DNA of 64,000 bases from Symbiodinium natans (GCA_905221605.1 CAJNDS010000724.1:600001-664000); one strand, 5' to 3'. Positions 38,016-47,512 are shown, numbered from the stretch's first letter. Numbers and translations are program-made. Notes: generated by a model not told the origin, from the sequence alone.

Positions 38016-38208
38016 GGCACAAGCTTTTCAAGACCACTCTGATGCTTAAGCCTAAACGCGAAACCGTAAAACCTAAACCATAAAAAAAACCTACGCCCTG
38101 ACTCCTAGAGCCGAAGCGCAACAGTCCGAAACGCCTCCTCAAACTTGAACCTAAACACCTTAACGGGTTTAGGGTTTAGGGCTTAAGGTTTAGGGTTTAG
38201 GGTTTAGG

Positions 38209-38310
38209 GACGCACTGCTTTGGCCGCAGTTGCCGATCCAGTTCAACGCAGCCCTGGGAACGTTGCCCTTCATGGCTCTGCGGCGGCAAAGTGACGAAGG
38301 CACGTGGAAG
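38209..38310 (+). CDS. Putative exon bounded by TTTAGGG arrays on both sides
   Basis: Reads DALLWPQLPIQFNAALGTLP, FMALRRQSDEGTWK, 34 codons. Upstream TTTAG|G and downstream AAG|GTTTAGGG are plausible splice sites made by the arrays themselves. No family recognised. Confidence 0.5.
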
Positions 38311-38403
38311 GTTTAGGGTTTAGGGTTTAGGGTTTAGGGTTTAGGGTTTAGGGTTTAGGGTTTAGGGTTTAGGGTTTAGGGTTTAGGGTTTAGGGTTTAG
38401 GGC
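38311..38403 (+). repeat. TTTAGGG array, 13 units
   Basis: Perfect heptamers starting at the proposed donor of the preceding exon. Confidence 0.95.
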
Positions 38404-38818
38404 CTATAGGGGGTTTAGAGGCTTGCAGGGTTTATAGGGTTGACCCGGTTTAGGGGCCAGAGGGCTAGGGGTATACAGGGCTTATGAGGGGTTTCTAGGG
38501 TTGTACAGTATCCTAAACCCTAAACCCCGAACCCTGAACCCTGAACCCCAAACCCTAAACCCTAAACCTAGGTTTTTTGCAGGGATTAGCGGCTATGATT
38601 AGCGGCTTTGAGGTCTAAAGCTTAGGGTTACCTGCACTCTGCGATGCAAGCATTCCTGAGCCTTCAACCCCGTGAAGCACAAATAAGCCCTAAACCCTAA
38701 ACCCTACACCCTAAACCCCGCTGGTGTTTAGGATTTAGGGTTTAGGCTTCAGGCTTTAGGTTCTAGGCTTTAGGGTTTAGGGTTTAGGGTTTAGTCTTCG
38801 GGTTTAGGGTTTACAGCT

Positions 38819-38898
38819 TCTAAGCAGGCGGTTGCAGCATACGCCACCTCGCTTTGCCATGGCATGGATGGCCCTGGAAAGGTTTGCCAAGCTCAACC
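38819..38898 (+). CDS. Putative exon, product unknown
   Basis: Reads SKQAVAAYATSLCHGMDGPG then KVCQA; possible donor AAG|GTTTGC at 38880. Confidence 0.4.
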
Positions 38899-39472
38899 CT
38901 AGACCCTGAACCCTAAACCCTAAACCCTAAGCCCTAAACCCTAAACCCTAAACCCAAATTTTGTGGGCGAAAACCAACCCCAAAACCCACCATTGGACCA
39001 TGCTCGTGGCGTCAGATCGCGGGGTTCTAAGGACTGTTAGTAGTAGAATGGGCAATAAGGCTTTAAAATCCCCATAATGAACCCTATAGAGGGCCTTTGA
39101 AGGGATTATAGGGTATAATAGCCCATCCTGGTAGTAGAAGGGGGGACAATCCCAAGCTCAAACCCTCACCGGTATAGACTGAACCCAGAACGCAAAACCC
39201 TAGAGCAAAAAACTCAAGCCGACACGCACAGACTTTCTGAGCCCTGAAAGCCCCTTAGGGTTTAGGTTTTAGGTTTTAGGGGGTTAGGTTTTGGGTTTAG
39301 GGGTTAGGGGTTAGGGTTTAGGGTTTAGGGCAAAGCACTTGCAATCCTAAGCCCAGAAAGCCCGCCAAACCTTGGCGCTTGTTTGCGGTTCAGGGTTCTG
39401 GGTTGTGCTGCAGTCCACCCTAAAGCCTACACCCTAAACCCTGACCCCTGAACCCTAAACCCTCTCCTGCAG

Positions 39473-39561
39473 TCCGCGAAAGCTACGGGCGCGAGCTGCG
39501 GAAACTGCTTGGAGACGAGTGGTTTGAGGCCCTCGGGAAGCAGTGGAAATCGCTAGTGTAA
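39473..39561 (+). CDS. Putative terminal exon
   Basis: After CCTCTCCTGCAG the frame reads RESYGRELRKLLGDEWFEAL then GKQWKSLV and TAA 39559. Acidic, helical, with a true stop outside repeat DNA, so it looks like the C-terminus of a gene whose other exons include 38209 and perhaps 38819. Confidence 0.5.
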
Positions 39562-39712
39562 GGGGGTTTAGGGTTGAGGGTTTAGGGTTTGGGAAGGCGC
39601 AAGTCTGCAATCGGGCTGGGTGAACGGGATTCTTACGTGGTTTAGGTGTTTGATGGGGGCTTCTGGGTTTAGTTTTTGTTTGGGTGGGCATGCTTTTTGC
39701 GTCGGGGTCGGC

Positions 39713-39808
39713 ATGGTTTCGTCGACATGCGTAGATAAACTGTCTATGGCCACAGACCCAAACAAGTCTATGCCGCTATGCACCTCAAGCCTGCAACCCA
39801 ACCTTAAA
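39713..39808 (+). CDS. Putative first exon from ATG 39713
   Basis: Reads MVSSTCVDKLSMATDPNKSM then PLCTSSLQPNL and meets IE1 copy 4. Confidence 0.4.
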
Positions 39809-39920
39809 CTTTGTGATACTTTACTGTATCTTTAGATCCTTACCTTTTTGAGGTTTATTGGGTTTCTTCCTAAGGCCGCTAAACGTTTAATTTATAGCTA
39901 CCCTCCTGAGTGCAGCCAAC
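39809..39920 (+). mobile_element. IE1 element copy 4 (112 bp)
   Basis: CTTTGTGATACTTTACTG to GAGTGCAGCCAAC, flanked by TAAA on both sides (39805-39808, 39921-39924). The last base is C instead of G, which destroys the terminal AG. The stretch 39920-40490 is AT-rich or repeat DNA with no gene seen. Confidence 0.85.
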
Positions 39921-40491
39921 TAAACCTCAAGCCCCAAATCCTTATTTAGTTTTTTGGGGATGTCTAGATAGAAAATTATGTAAACAAGAATCATTTTCCA
40001 GCTTCTTCCATATGAAGTCTGAGCGCTTGGGCGAACGTGTGTCAATTAATTCTCAGACATCACTGTGACCAGCATTGAGAAATATCAGAGATTTTGCTTT
40101 TAAGTTTGACTCCCTAGCAAACCCTAAGCCCTAAACCTTGAGCCCTAAGCACAAAACCCTAAGCCCAATGTGCTACTTTGCAACTCCTTAAGCTGAACCA
40201 GCCGGAAAAACAGAAGGGTTAAGTGAAGGGTGGGGTGCAGCGTTGTAGTTTGGGCGGTCACTGGAGTTCAAGGGTTTAGGGTTCAGCAAAAGGTAAAACC
40301 TGTGTGAAGGCTCATGCAGCTGAAGCTACAGTTCCAGTACTTCTAACCCCACCACCCCAACACAGACCTCGAAACCCCCACGCCCTAACCTGCCCTTCAC
40401 CACCCTAAACCACCCCAAACCACCCTAAACCACCCTGTTACAACCCTAAACCCGAAACCCTAAACCCTAAACCCTAAACCCCCACCACCCT

Positions 40492-40587
40492 GATCCCTAT
40501 GGATTCCGGGCCGCTGCGATGAATGGATCCGGAGTCCGTTCCCAGAAACTCCCGCGTGCGGCTTCAAGATTTCACCATGATCTCACC
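40492..40587 (+). CDS. Putative exon, product unknown
   Basis: Reads DPYGFRAAAMNGSGVRSQKL then PRAASRFHHDLT. Confidence 0.35.
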
Positions 40588-40834
40588 CTACTTGGAGGTT
40601 TAGGGTTTTGGGTGTAGGGTGTAGGGTTTAGGGTTTAGGGTTTAGGGTTTAGGACCCACAGTCGGCCCTTATTTCCCACCGGACAAGTGGGGTTGTTAGT
40701 TGTTAAGGACAAAGCGGTGGCGCACATCATGTGGCGCACATCATGCGACGCGGCTCTCAGGACGGATGCAGTACAGCACTGAGGACCACAGGCAGACAGC
40801 GGGGAGTACGAGATTCAGTACACAAGGGCAGGGA

Positions 40835-41006
40835 AGGGAGGCTCAGCGGGCAACTGTGCCAGAATGTGGCCAGATGCAATAAGCAGACCAAGGAGGCTCA
40901 GGTGGGCAACTGTACCGGAATGTGGCCACGCACACTAGCGGGCCAGAAAGGCTCAGACGGGCAACTGTACCGGAATGTGGCCACACACAATAGCAGGCCA
41001 GGGAAG
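40835..41006 (+). repeat. Three tandem copies of 55 bp
   Basis: GGCTCAG...GGGCAACTGT.CC.GAATGTGGCCA recurs at 40840, 40895 and 40950. The surrounding frames (40700-41054) stay open partly for this reason; a protein is possible but not supported. Confidence 0.85.
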
Positions 41007-41139
41007 CCCCTAAGCCCCCGAAGTAGGCTGCAAGTAGACTTACAAATCCCCTGAACTTCCTAAACCCTAAACCCTAGACCCTAAACTTAAACCCTAAACC
41101 CGAAAGCTGGGGTCATAAAGTACCCATGAACCTCCAACC

Positions 41140-41253
41140 CAGAGAGCCCAATACCCCTTACTTAAGGAATATGCCTTAAATTATACAGGGATCCTTAATA
41201 TGATTTAAGCAATATTCCTTAATTAAGGGGTTTTGGGCTCTTTGGGAAGTAGG
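41140..41253. mobile_element. Foldback element with arms of about 43 bp
   Basis: GAGAGCCCAATACCCCTTAC at the left pairs with TTAAGGGGTTTTGGGCTCTT at the right, and the pairing continues through AAGGAATATGCCTTAAAT. Single copy in the window. Confidence 0.75.
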
Positions 41254-41325
41254 TTCGGCTTCCTGCGACTTGTTGGCAGGCAGCGCGGAGTGAGGCGATG
41301 ACGCAGGAGTTCAGGGTTCAGGGAC

Positions 41326-41385
41326 CCTAAACCCTAAACCCTAAACCCTAAACCCTAAACCCTAAACCCTAAACCCTAAACCCCC
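41326..41385 (-). repeat. CCCTAAA array
   Basis: Eight perfect units, preceded by GGGTTCAGGGA, giving a G-rich to C-rich junction. Confidence 0.9.
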
Positions 41386-41816
41386 CAAAGCCCCTAAACT
41401 CTAAACCCCTAAACACCCTAAACGCCCTAAAGCCCTAAGCCCTTAAGGCCCAAAAGTGGAGGGCGTTGGGCTTCAGGCTAGGGTTCCCAACAGCTAAAAG
41501 AACTACTGTACATCTTGGTAACCCAGCAGTTTAGGGTTTAGGGTTTAGGGGTTTCGGGTTTAGGGTCTAGGGGTTTCCTGATAGAGTAACCAACACCACA
41601 AAGGGTACGTACCCTTATTAGACTATGGTTCCTGCGCTTACCAAGACATTGGGAGCCTGCAGGTAGGGCTCCACTGGGTTTTTCAGAGCTTTGCGGGGAT
41701 GTAGCTTAGAGGGTTCAAGGGGATAGAGTGTTGACCTGTTTTGGGGGAACTGAGAGCCCCTGAGGGAAATTTTGGGGCTTAGTTTGCTTTTGGCGTGGTT
41801 CGGGGGCTTTGGGTGG

Positions 41817-41896
41817 CTTAGGGTTTAGGGTTTAGGGTTTAGGGTTTAGGGTTTAGGGTTTATAGGGTTTAGGGTTTAGGGTTTAGGGTTTAGCGA
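41817..41896 (+). repeat. TTTAGGG array with one TTTATAGGG unit
   Basis: About 11 units. It is the last telomere-like array before the 42-53.8 kb coding block. Confidence 0.9.
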
Positions 41897-42018
41897 GCCT
41901 CGTTGCGTCTTGTGCCGTTCCCGAAGGCGCTGAGGACTAAACCATCGGGGGTCCCTTAAAAAACACTCGGGGGGGGGGGGTTCCCTAAACAACGTGGATT
42001 TCAAGTTGTTTTCCTAAT

Positions 42019-42044
42019 TGGGGGGGGGGGGGGGGGGGGGGGGG
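42019..42044 (+). repeat. Poly-G run of about 25 at the left edge of the coding block
   Basis: Uninterrupted G tract between CCTAATT and CGAAGGGCATGG. Confidence 0.95.
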
Positions 42045-42170
42045 CGAAGGGCATGGCAGGGCATCACATGCCACGAGGCGTGGGCCGTGAAGCTCGTCAA
42101 GTTTTGCTGCTTGTGTTGCTTTTGGTTGTGTCTGTTCTATGCGAACATCCGCGAGCAGATGGCAGCACAT
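42045..42170 (+). CDS. OTU/zinc-finger gene, candidate first exon with a membrane helix
   Basis: Two frames are open. The one with GC-rich third positions reads ITCHEAWAVKLVKFCCLCCF then WLCLFYANIREQMAAH, a membrane-helix-like run; it has no ATG after the G run. The other starts at ATG 42053 and gives a signal-like VLLLVLLLVVSVLC. Both end at the strong donor GTAAGATT (42171). From the ATG frame the phase (1) fits the acceptor TTTTACAG at 42873. So membership in this gene is plausible but the frame is open. Confidence 0.35.
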
Positions 42171-42188
42171 GTAAGATTAAAAAATCAT

Positions 42189-42310
42189 GGACCATCATGG
42201 ACTCTACAGGTACCGATCACCTGAGAAACGGAAATCATGAGTCACGTCCATGTACGATTCGAAGCATCACGGGCTCTACACGTACCGATCACCTGAGAAA
42301 CTCTGTCCTC
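42189..42310 (+). repeat. Direct duplication of about 35 bp, 76 bp apart
   Basis: CTCTACAGGTACCGATCACC and CTCTACACGTACCGATCACC, each followed by TGAGAAAC, lie in the presumed first intron. Confidence 0.8.
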
Positions 42311-42873
42311 AAGTTTAAGATGGGCCGGTATCTGTCAAAGCTTGTATTCCCGTGCTGATCCGTGCTGCCATGGGGTGGACTGTTACATACAGATCCTACG
42401 AATCGGGGAGACGTGTTTGCCCGTACCCCAGAGCTCTGCTGTCTCGACATGTCTCGGCGGTTTCCTTTTTGATTGTGTGCTTGGACTAGACTACCTGCCG
42501 AGATCACTTCATCTATCGGGGCGGAGCACTGGTTTCCAAGCTCTTTGACAGCAAGCGGAAGGCCTGGCAATGAAAACCATTTGGGTTGGGTTGAATGTTC
42601 CATAATGTCGGCAGGCAGACGAATGGGCCGATGCCAACAAAGTGCCGCAGGCGGCAGAGATCGCCGATCCCCGATCCCCACAATTGCACTCCTGAGGCCC
42701 TCGGCCCCGAATCTTCTTGTCCGGCCAGGCGACGGAGGACTTGAAGAGGCTGGCCAGGGAGAGCTGCACGAGCGATCCAGGATATGGCGAAGCTTCTGAG
42801 GCGCAGCGGGGTTTAGAGCGGCTTCTCCCAATTCGGCACACTCCAATGATTTCCAGTGTGCTTTGTTTTACAG

Positions 42874-43991
42874 CGTTACTGGATCTGGAGGTGACAGCTC
42901 AAGCCGCGGACGTGGCGGTGACAGCTCAAGTTGCAGGGTCCACGGCGCCGGATGTCGAGGTGACAACTCAAGCAGCGGATGTGCAGGTGACAGCTCAAGT
43001 CGGAGGGTCCACGGCACCGGATGTCGAGGTGAGAACTCAAGCAGCGGATGTGGAGGTGACAGCTCAAGTCGGAGGGTCCACGGCGCCGGATGTCGAGGTG
43101 AGAACTCAAGCAGCGGATGTGGAGGTGACAGCTCAAGTCGGAGGGTCCACGGCACCGGATGTCGAGGTGAGAACTCAAGCAGCGGATGTGGAGGTGACAG
43201 CTCAAGTCGGAGGGTCCACGGCACCGGATGTCGAGGTGAGAACTCAAGCAGCGGATGTGGAGGTGACAGCTCAAGTCGGAGGGTCCACGGCGCCGGATGT
43301 CGAGGTGAGAACTCAAGCAGCGGATGTGGAGGTGACAGCTCAAGTCGGAGGGTCCACGGCGCCGGATGTCGAGGTGAGAACTCAAGCAGCGGATGTGGAG
43401 GTGACAGGTGCAGGGTCCACGGCGCCGGATGTCGAGGTGACAACAGACAGCCTGCTGGCTCACGCAGCTTCCGTGCAGAAGCGTGGCACGTGGCTGGAGC
43501 TACCCGATTTGGCTTTGTATGCATACTCAAGCGGTGCGTCTTTGACACTAGTGATCAATGCAGTTCCATGGTCGGAGACGCCCGCCCTGCAGTTCATGTC
43601 CAATCTGCTGGAGGCTAGCCTGGGCAGCTTGAACTTCGGCAAGGCCTCCGACTCCGAGTGGGTGTGCTTCCTGACCCCATCGTCCTTCCAGCCATGGGAT
43701 GGCCGGCATGTGCCTGAACTTAATCACTGGCTTCCAGCATTCCGGATACACAAGGCCGCCGATCCAGAACGGCTCAGGTCCATGGCTTGCAACGAGGTAG
43801 CACGCCTACGTGCACTGGCGATGTCAGATGCTGCAGTGAGAGGGCTCGCGTGGCCAGAGTACCTCTCCCTGCCGGAGAAGTTGCCGAACCACTACCTTTT
43901 CACTGTCAAGGCCCTGGAGAAAGGGTTTTGCTGTTGGGACGTGCCTGGAGATGGAGATTGCGGTGTGCACAGTGTGGTGGCCCTCATGCAG
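42874..43991 (+). CDS. OTU-like protease and 23-residue repeat protein, main exon
   Basis: Acceptor TTTGTTTTACAG, then an open frame. First comes a Val/Thr-rich repeat of 23 residues (DVEVTAQVGGSTAPDVEV, then RTQAA), about eight copies over 42890-43450, six almost identical. A unique region follows (YAYSSGASLTLVINAVPWSE; NLLEASLGSLNFGKASDSEW). Then WDVPGDGDCGVHSVVALMQ, which fits the catalytic-Cys motif of OTU cysteine proteases (D-G-D/N-C); the Cys codon is at 43959. OTU enzymes cleave ubiquitin-type conjugates, and OTU domains are also found in several eukaryotic transposons. The catalytic His was not located. The exon ends CAG|GACCC, proposed GA donor, phase 0. Confidence 0.6.
42890..43450 (+). 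repeat. 69-bp tandem coding repeat, about 8 copies
   Basis: The unit starts GGAGGGTCCACGGC at 43002, 43071, 43140, 43209, 43278 and 43347: exactly 69 bp. Being a multiple of 3 with no stop in most frames, it also opens frames in other readings on both strands; only the frame joined to the OTU motif is called. Confidence 0.95.
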
Positions 43992-44151
43992 GACCCACAA
44001 CTCCCGAAGACCCACACTGGCCCAGAAATGCACTTCGCAGTAGAGATTGGCTTAATAAGGGATCCCAAGAACCCAAACTGGTCCAGAAATGCATTTTGCA
44101 GTAGAGATGGGTCAGAAAGGGCCTGGGGCTCACGCCGTCCAGCATTTGCAG
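43992..44151 (+). mobile_element. IE2 element forming a GA-AG intron with an 8-bp duplication
   Basis: TGCAGGAC stands at both edges (about 43988-43995 and 44147-44154). Splicing CAG|GAC...GCAG|GAC removes 160 bp and keeps the frame at phase 0 (VVALMQ joined to DSPEKAM). The body carries two diverged copies of AGAAATGCA.TT..GCAGTAG and ends GGGGCTCACGCCGTCCAG. An inverted copy lies at 50041-50183. Confidence 0.7.
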
Positions 44152-44488
44152 GACTCGCCAGAGAAGGCGATGCTGGTCGCCTCAGGTGTGTTCTGGAGTG
44201 GCAGCGGCGAAGCCACAGCACGCGTTCGATCTGAACTTGCCGAGGCTTGGCAGACTGTGTCTGAGATTCCGGCCTGGTGTGTGCTGGCTTCCCGCTTCTT
44301 TCCAGCTGCTTGCCCGGCCAAGTGCAATCACCTGCCCAGCACAAGCGGTGCAGATACAGCCGCAGTAGCAGCTGCCCGAGCTGCGGTGCTTCAAGCCTCC
44401 ACCCCCAGGCGCCGGCCAAAGCGTGAAAGATCGCAGACACCAGAGCACTGCAAGCCAGTTGTACCCGGGAAAGGCGCGGCCGTTGCAG
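44152..44488 (+). CDS. OTU/zinc-finger gene, exon 3
   Basis: Reads DSPEKAMLVASGVFWSGSGE, ATARVRSELAEAWQTVSEIP, a Ser/Ala-rich run and a basic PRRRPKRERSQTPEH. It continues the OTU-like region. Donor GCAG|GTCAGG at 44489, phase 1; removing 44489-44572 (84 bp, ending TCCTCAG) restores the frame of the next exon. Confidence 0.6.
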
Positions 44489-44572
44489 GTCAGGTAGACA
44501 GACAACACGCCCTGAAGCCCTCCCTGTTAACTATATGATCTTTGGTAGGGTAGAGTGGGTTGCGGTCCTCAG

Positions 44573-45951
44573 GCGACGCCAGCAGCTTGCAATCAGCGGT
44601 CCGCCTTTCAGAAGATGGGCAGGTTGTGTCAGTGCAGCTACCATCCCTGCCGGACAGACAGCCCCGCAGCGCGGAGCAAGCAGCTTCCGCCGAGACCACA
44701 GTCGCTAAGAAACGTGGAAGGTCGCCTCTCGGTCCTCAGCCGCGGCGTCACCGTAAACGGACCCGTGCCGAGGTGGATCTATGCAACAGGGTGGAGAAGA
44801 GAGCGCAGGAACGCTTGGATCTGGCAAACATCACGTTCAATGGCCACTTTCAGCAAGCGCACCGAGGCCGTTTTCCGCCAGGCCACTGGAGAGAATTTCT
44901 GTTCTGTGTTGCGGGCGAGCAGACGACCATGGACTGTGCCAAGTGCAAGGATCTGCTGGCAAAGGTGGCTGAGGCAGCCGCGCTATCTGGTCCATTGCCC
45001 GAATCGGATAGACCTGTGAACGCGACAGGGGAGGCAGATCAACTGGTGGAGACAGGGGAGGCGGTGGCCTGCCAGGGATCGGAGCCGCAGGCTCAGGAGC
45101 TGCAAGGTGGTGTCAGGACCCGGGAGGGCACCGGACGCAAGCGGGGGCGTCCGGCGAAGGGCTCATCTACGTTCGATGTGCTGCTGTATGTGGCTGGCCT
45201 GGACCCTCCGACGTACCTGGTGCTGGACCGAGCGAAGCCGGTAAAGTTGCAGTGTGTGCTCTGCGGTTGGGTGTTCCATTGCCACGGCAACTCCGATTAC
45301 AGCATTGAGCGCCATCAGACGAGCCAGGCCCACCGGTTGGCTGTCCAGCGGGTGCAGCCCACATGCTCCCTGGCGGGCAAGAGCGCGAGGGAGTCAGAGA
45401 GGCCTGCCTGTGTCGGCATCCGTGCCGACGACAAGGGATACATGCTCCACAGTGTGCGCGAGGCTTTGGAGATTTGGTTTGGCGCGGGCTGCCCTGCCGC
45501 CGTCCAACACCCATACGAGGGCTACCTGCTCAGTGCGCAGCCGGACGGTGCCTTGATGCTGCGCGCCTCCGTGTGCAAGGAACAGGGAGCTGGGTGCATC
45601 ATGGGTGCAAATGCATGCCGAGACTGTGCGGATGCGGCCAATCGTGGCAAATTTATCCAGTTCCTTGCTGTTTGGGGTATGCGCCTGGACTCCATATCGC
45701 TCCTTCACCAGTGGATCCTGGGAGTGCAGAAGCGGGACGAGTGCTTGCAGGAGCTGGTAGGCAGAGATTACTGGAACGTCCTGGGAACCTGGTCCGCCTT
45801 CGCCGAGCGAGTGCGACAGGGCACCTTTGAGGAGTTCCTGAACAGCCTGCGTGAGCAGTTGCTTAGCAGTCCTGTCAAGACACGGAACAGCTCCCTGCGC
45901 ATGTTGCTGGAGGCCCTGTGCGGGTTGCCTGTGCGTGTCTGTCTCCTGTAG
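44573..45951 (+). CDS. OTU/zinc-finger gene, large exon with AT-hook-like and zinc-finger motifs
   Basis: About 459 open codons. A nuclear-type basic run comes first (KKRGRSPLGPQPRRHRKRTR), then a CAKC pair, an acidic linker, the AT-hook-like GRKRGRPAKGS (about 45131-45163), and LQCVLCGWVFHCHGNSDYS with IERHQTSQAHRL (about 45247-45333), a C-x2-C...H-x5-H finger similar to the BED/C2H2 fingers at the start of many transposases. A Cys-rich CKEQGAGCIMGANACRDC follows, then a helical tail. The frame closes with TAG at 45949; GTTGCC...CTGTAG just before could be a 28-nt intron, so the protein may continue. Confidence 0.65.
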
Positions 45952-46310
45952 GGATCGGAAACATGTCTGGGCCAGGCGCGCCTCATCTGGCTCACTCCGG
46001 GACTCGCTCGTCTTTCCGGACGGGAGGAGTCTCGCCAAGCCCTTCAAGAGTTCAGCGACTACCTTGTTGCCAGGAAGTCCAGCCAGGCAGGTCGGGGGAA
46101 GGTTGTTTCTTCTACATGGGTTCCCACTTTCCGCAGGCATCGCCCGCGGAGCTGCGAGCCGCCAGATGGATCGTGGAGGGGAAGCTGTCCGGGGAAGAAG
46201 TCGTGAAGCAGCTCGTGCTGCACATGTGCTCAAAGATGGAGAAGTGCCTGGGCATCGGAGTGGGGTCCGGAGGGGGGGGGGGGGGGGGGCAGGTGAATCG
46301 TAGTCGCTGA
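45952..46310 (+). CDS. OTU/zinc-finger gene, possible continuation (two exons)
   Basis: 45952-46090 is open in two frames (SETCLGQARLIWLTPGLARL or RRASSGSLRDSLVFPDGRSL); the second is in phase with both neighbours. GT at 46091 and TTTCCGCAG at 46136 bound a 46-bp intron. The next exon reads ASPAELRAARWIVEGKLSGE then EVVKQLVLHMCSKMEKC and reaches TGA 46308 through a G-run. Confidence 0.45.
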
Positions 46311-46346
46311 TTGGTGACATTTTGCAAACATGCTAGTTCTAGTACG

Positions 46347-46490
46347 GAGTACATACTATGTGCCGCTGGGCAAGAAAAAAGAAGAAAAAAAAGACCTCGT
46401 AAAAAGAAAGACAGCAACAGGGCTTCGGGGCAGCCCAGCATGTAGACACAAGTACAGGTAGCCACACACGACGCTGGGGCTCACGCAGTC
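46347..46490 (+). mobile_element. IE2-type block, direct repeat copy 1
   Basis: GTACATACTATGTGCCGCTG, an A/G-rich run, ACAGCAACAGGGCTTCGGGG and GGGGCTCACGCAGTC. The same 140 bp recurs at 47291-47428. Confidence 0.75.
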
Positions 46491-46511
46491 GAGTACAAGC
46501 CTGCTTCCTAG

Positions 46512-46813
46512 GCTCTCGCGGGGTGTCACGAAGAGGACTGGAGTCTCCACGATAGATGGAGTAAGCTTGGCCGAATGCGGGTTCAGCCTGGGCTCCGTCC
46601 TGAACAAGCAGGCCCTCATGGATCTCTTCGGGCTGACGAAGACAGGCGCGGATGCTGCACCGCTGACGTGGGACTTCTTGCCGCAACCCTGGGCTGCGAC
46701 TGGGGCAGACTTGCGCTCAAACGTGACCCAGGCGGGGGCTCTAAAGCACTGCACTGACCATGCCTTACATGCGCTGCTCTCCGGCCACAGCGACAGATGT
46801 GTTATTGCACACA
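46512..46813 (+). CDS. Putative exon of the OTU/zinc-finger gene or a neighbour
   Basis: Reads LSRGVTKRTGVSTIDGVSLA, ECGFSLGSVLNKQALMDLFG, LTKTGADAAPLTWDFLPQPW and HCTDHALHALLSGHSDRCVI. Lies between two IE2-type blocks; the first tandem repeat unit starts at its 3' end. No family recognised. Confidence 0.5.
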
Positions 46814-47275
46814 GTCTGCGCCGCTGTACCTTGTCCAAATGCAACTGACTCCGCGCCTGGGCCGTGTAGTCGGCAGCTGGCGGGAGCAGTCAAGCTAGAG
46901 CACTCCGCGCCTGGGCCGCGTCATCGGCAGCTGGCGGGAGCATACAGTACCAGAGTTTGAATCACGAGTACATAGTCTGCGCCGCTGTACCTTGTCCAAA
47001 TGCAACTGCCTCCGCGCCTGGGCCGTGTAGTCGGCAGCTGGCGGGAGCAGTCAAGCTAGAGCACTCCGCGCCTGGGCCGCGTCATCGGCAGCTGGCGGGA
47101 GCATACAGTACCAGAGTTTGAATCACGAGTACATGGTCTGCGCCGCTGTACCTTGTCCAAATGCAACTGACTCCGCGCCTGGGCCGTGTAGTCGGCAGCT
47201 GGCGGGAGCAGTCAAGCTAGAGCACTCCGCGCCTGGGCCGCGTCATCGGCAGCTGGCGGGAGCAGACGTTATTCT
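46814..47275 (+). repeat. 161-bp tandem repeat, just under 3 copies
   Basis: GTCTGCGCCGCTGTACC begins at 46814, 46975 and 47136. Each unit contains two related sub-blocks ending GGCAGCTGGCGGGAGCA. Confidence 0.95.
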
Positions 47276-47290
47276 CGCACTAGTCATACG

Positions 47291-47428
47291 CAGTACATAC
47301 TACATGCCACTGGGCAAGAAAAAGAAGAAAAAAAAAGACCTCGTAAAAAGAAAGACAGCAACAGGGCTTCGGGGCAGCCCAGCGTGTAGACAGATGTACA
47401 GGTCAAAGGGGCTGGGGCTCACGCAGTC
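47291..47428 (+). mobile_element. IE2-type block, direct repeat copy 2
   Basis: Same order of motifs as 46347-46490, ending GGGGCTCACGCAGTCC. Confidence 0.75.
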
Positions 47429-47433
47429 CGCCT

Positions 47434-47512
47434 GAATAACAAGGTCTTGACAGGCCAAGCTTTCCGCAGCAAGCTCGGTTCCTGCGACTGGCTGCGAGAG
47501 TTGGCTTTCTGA
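47434..47512 (+). CDS. Putative short exon
   Basis: Reads LNNKVLTGQAFRSKLGSCDW then LRELAF and TGA; follows the second IE2-type block. Confidence 0.4.

Noticed and set aside
42890-43450. CRISPR array
   Set aside because: Repeats are contiguous and coding, with no unique spacers; eukaryotic context.
42868-43618. Second + frame and two minus-strand frames across the 69-bp repeats
   Set aside because: A 69-bp stop-poor repeat opens many frames. Only the frame continuous with the OTU motif and later exons extends into unique coding sequence.
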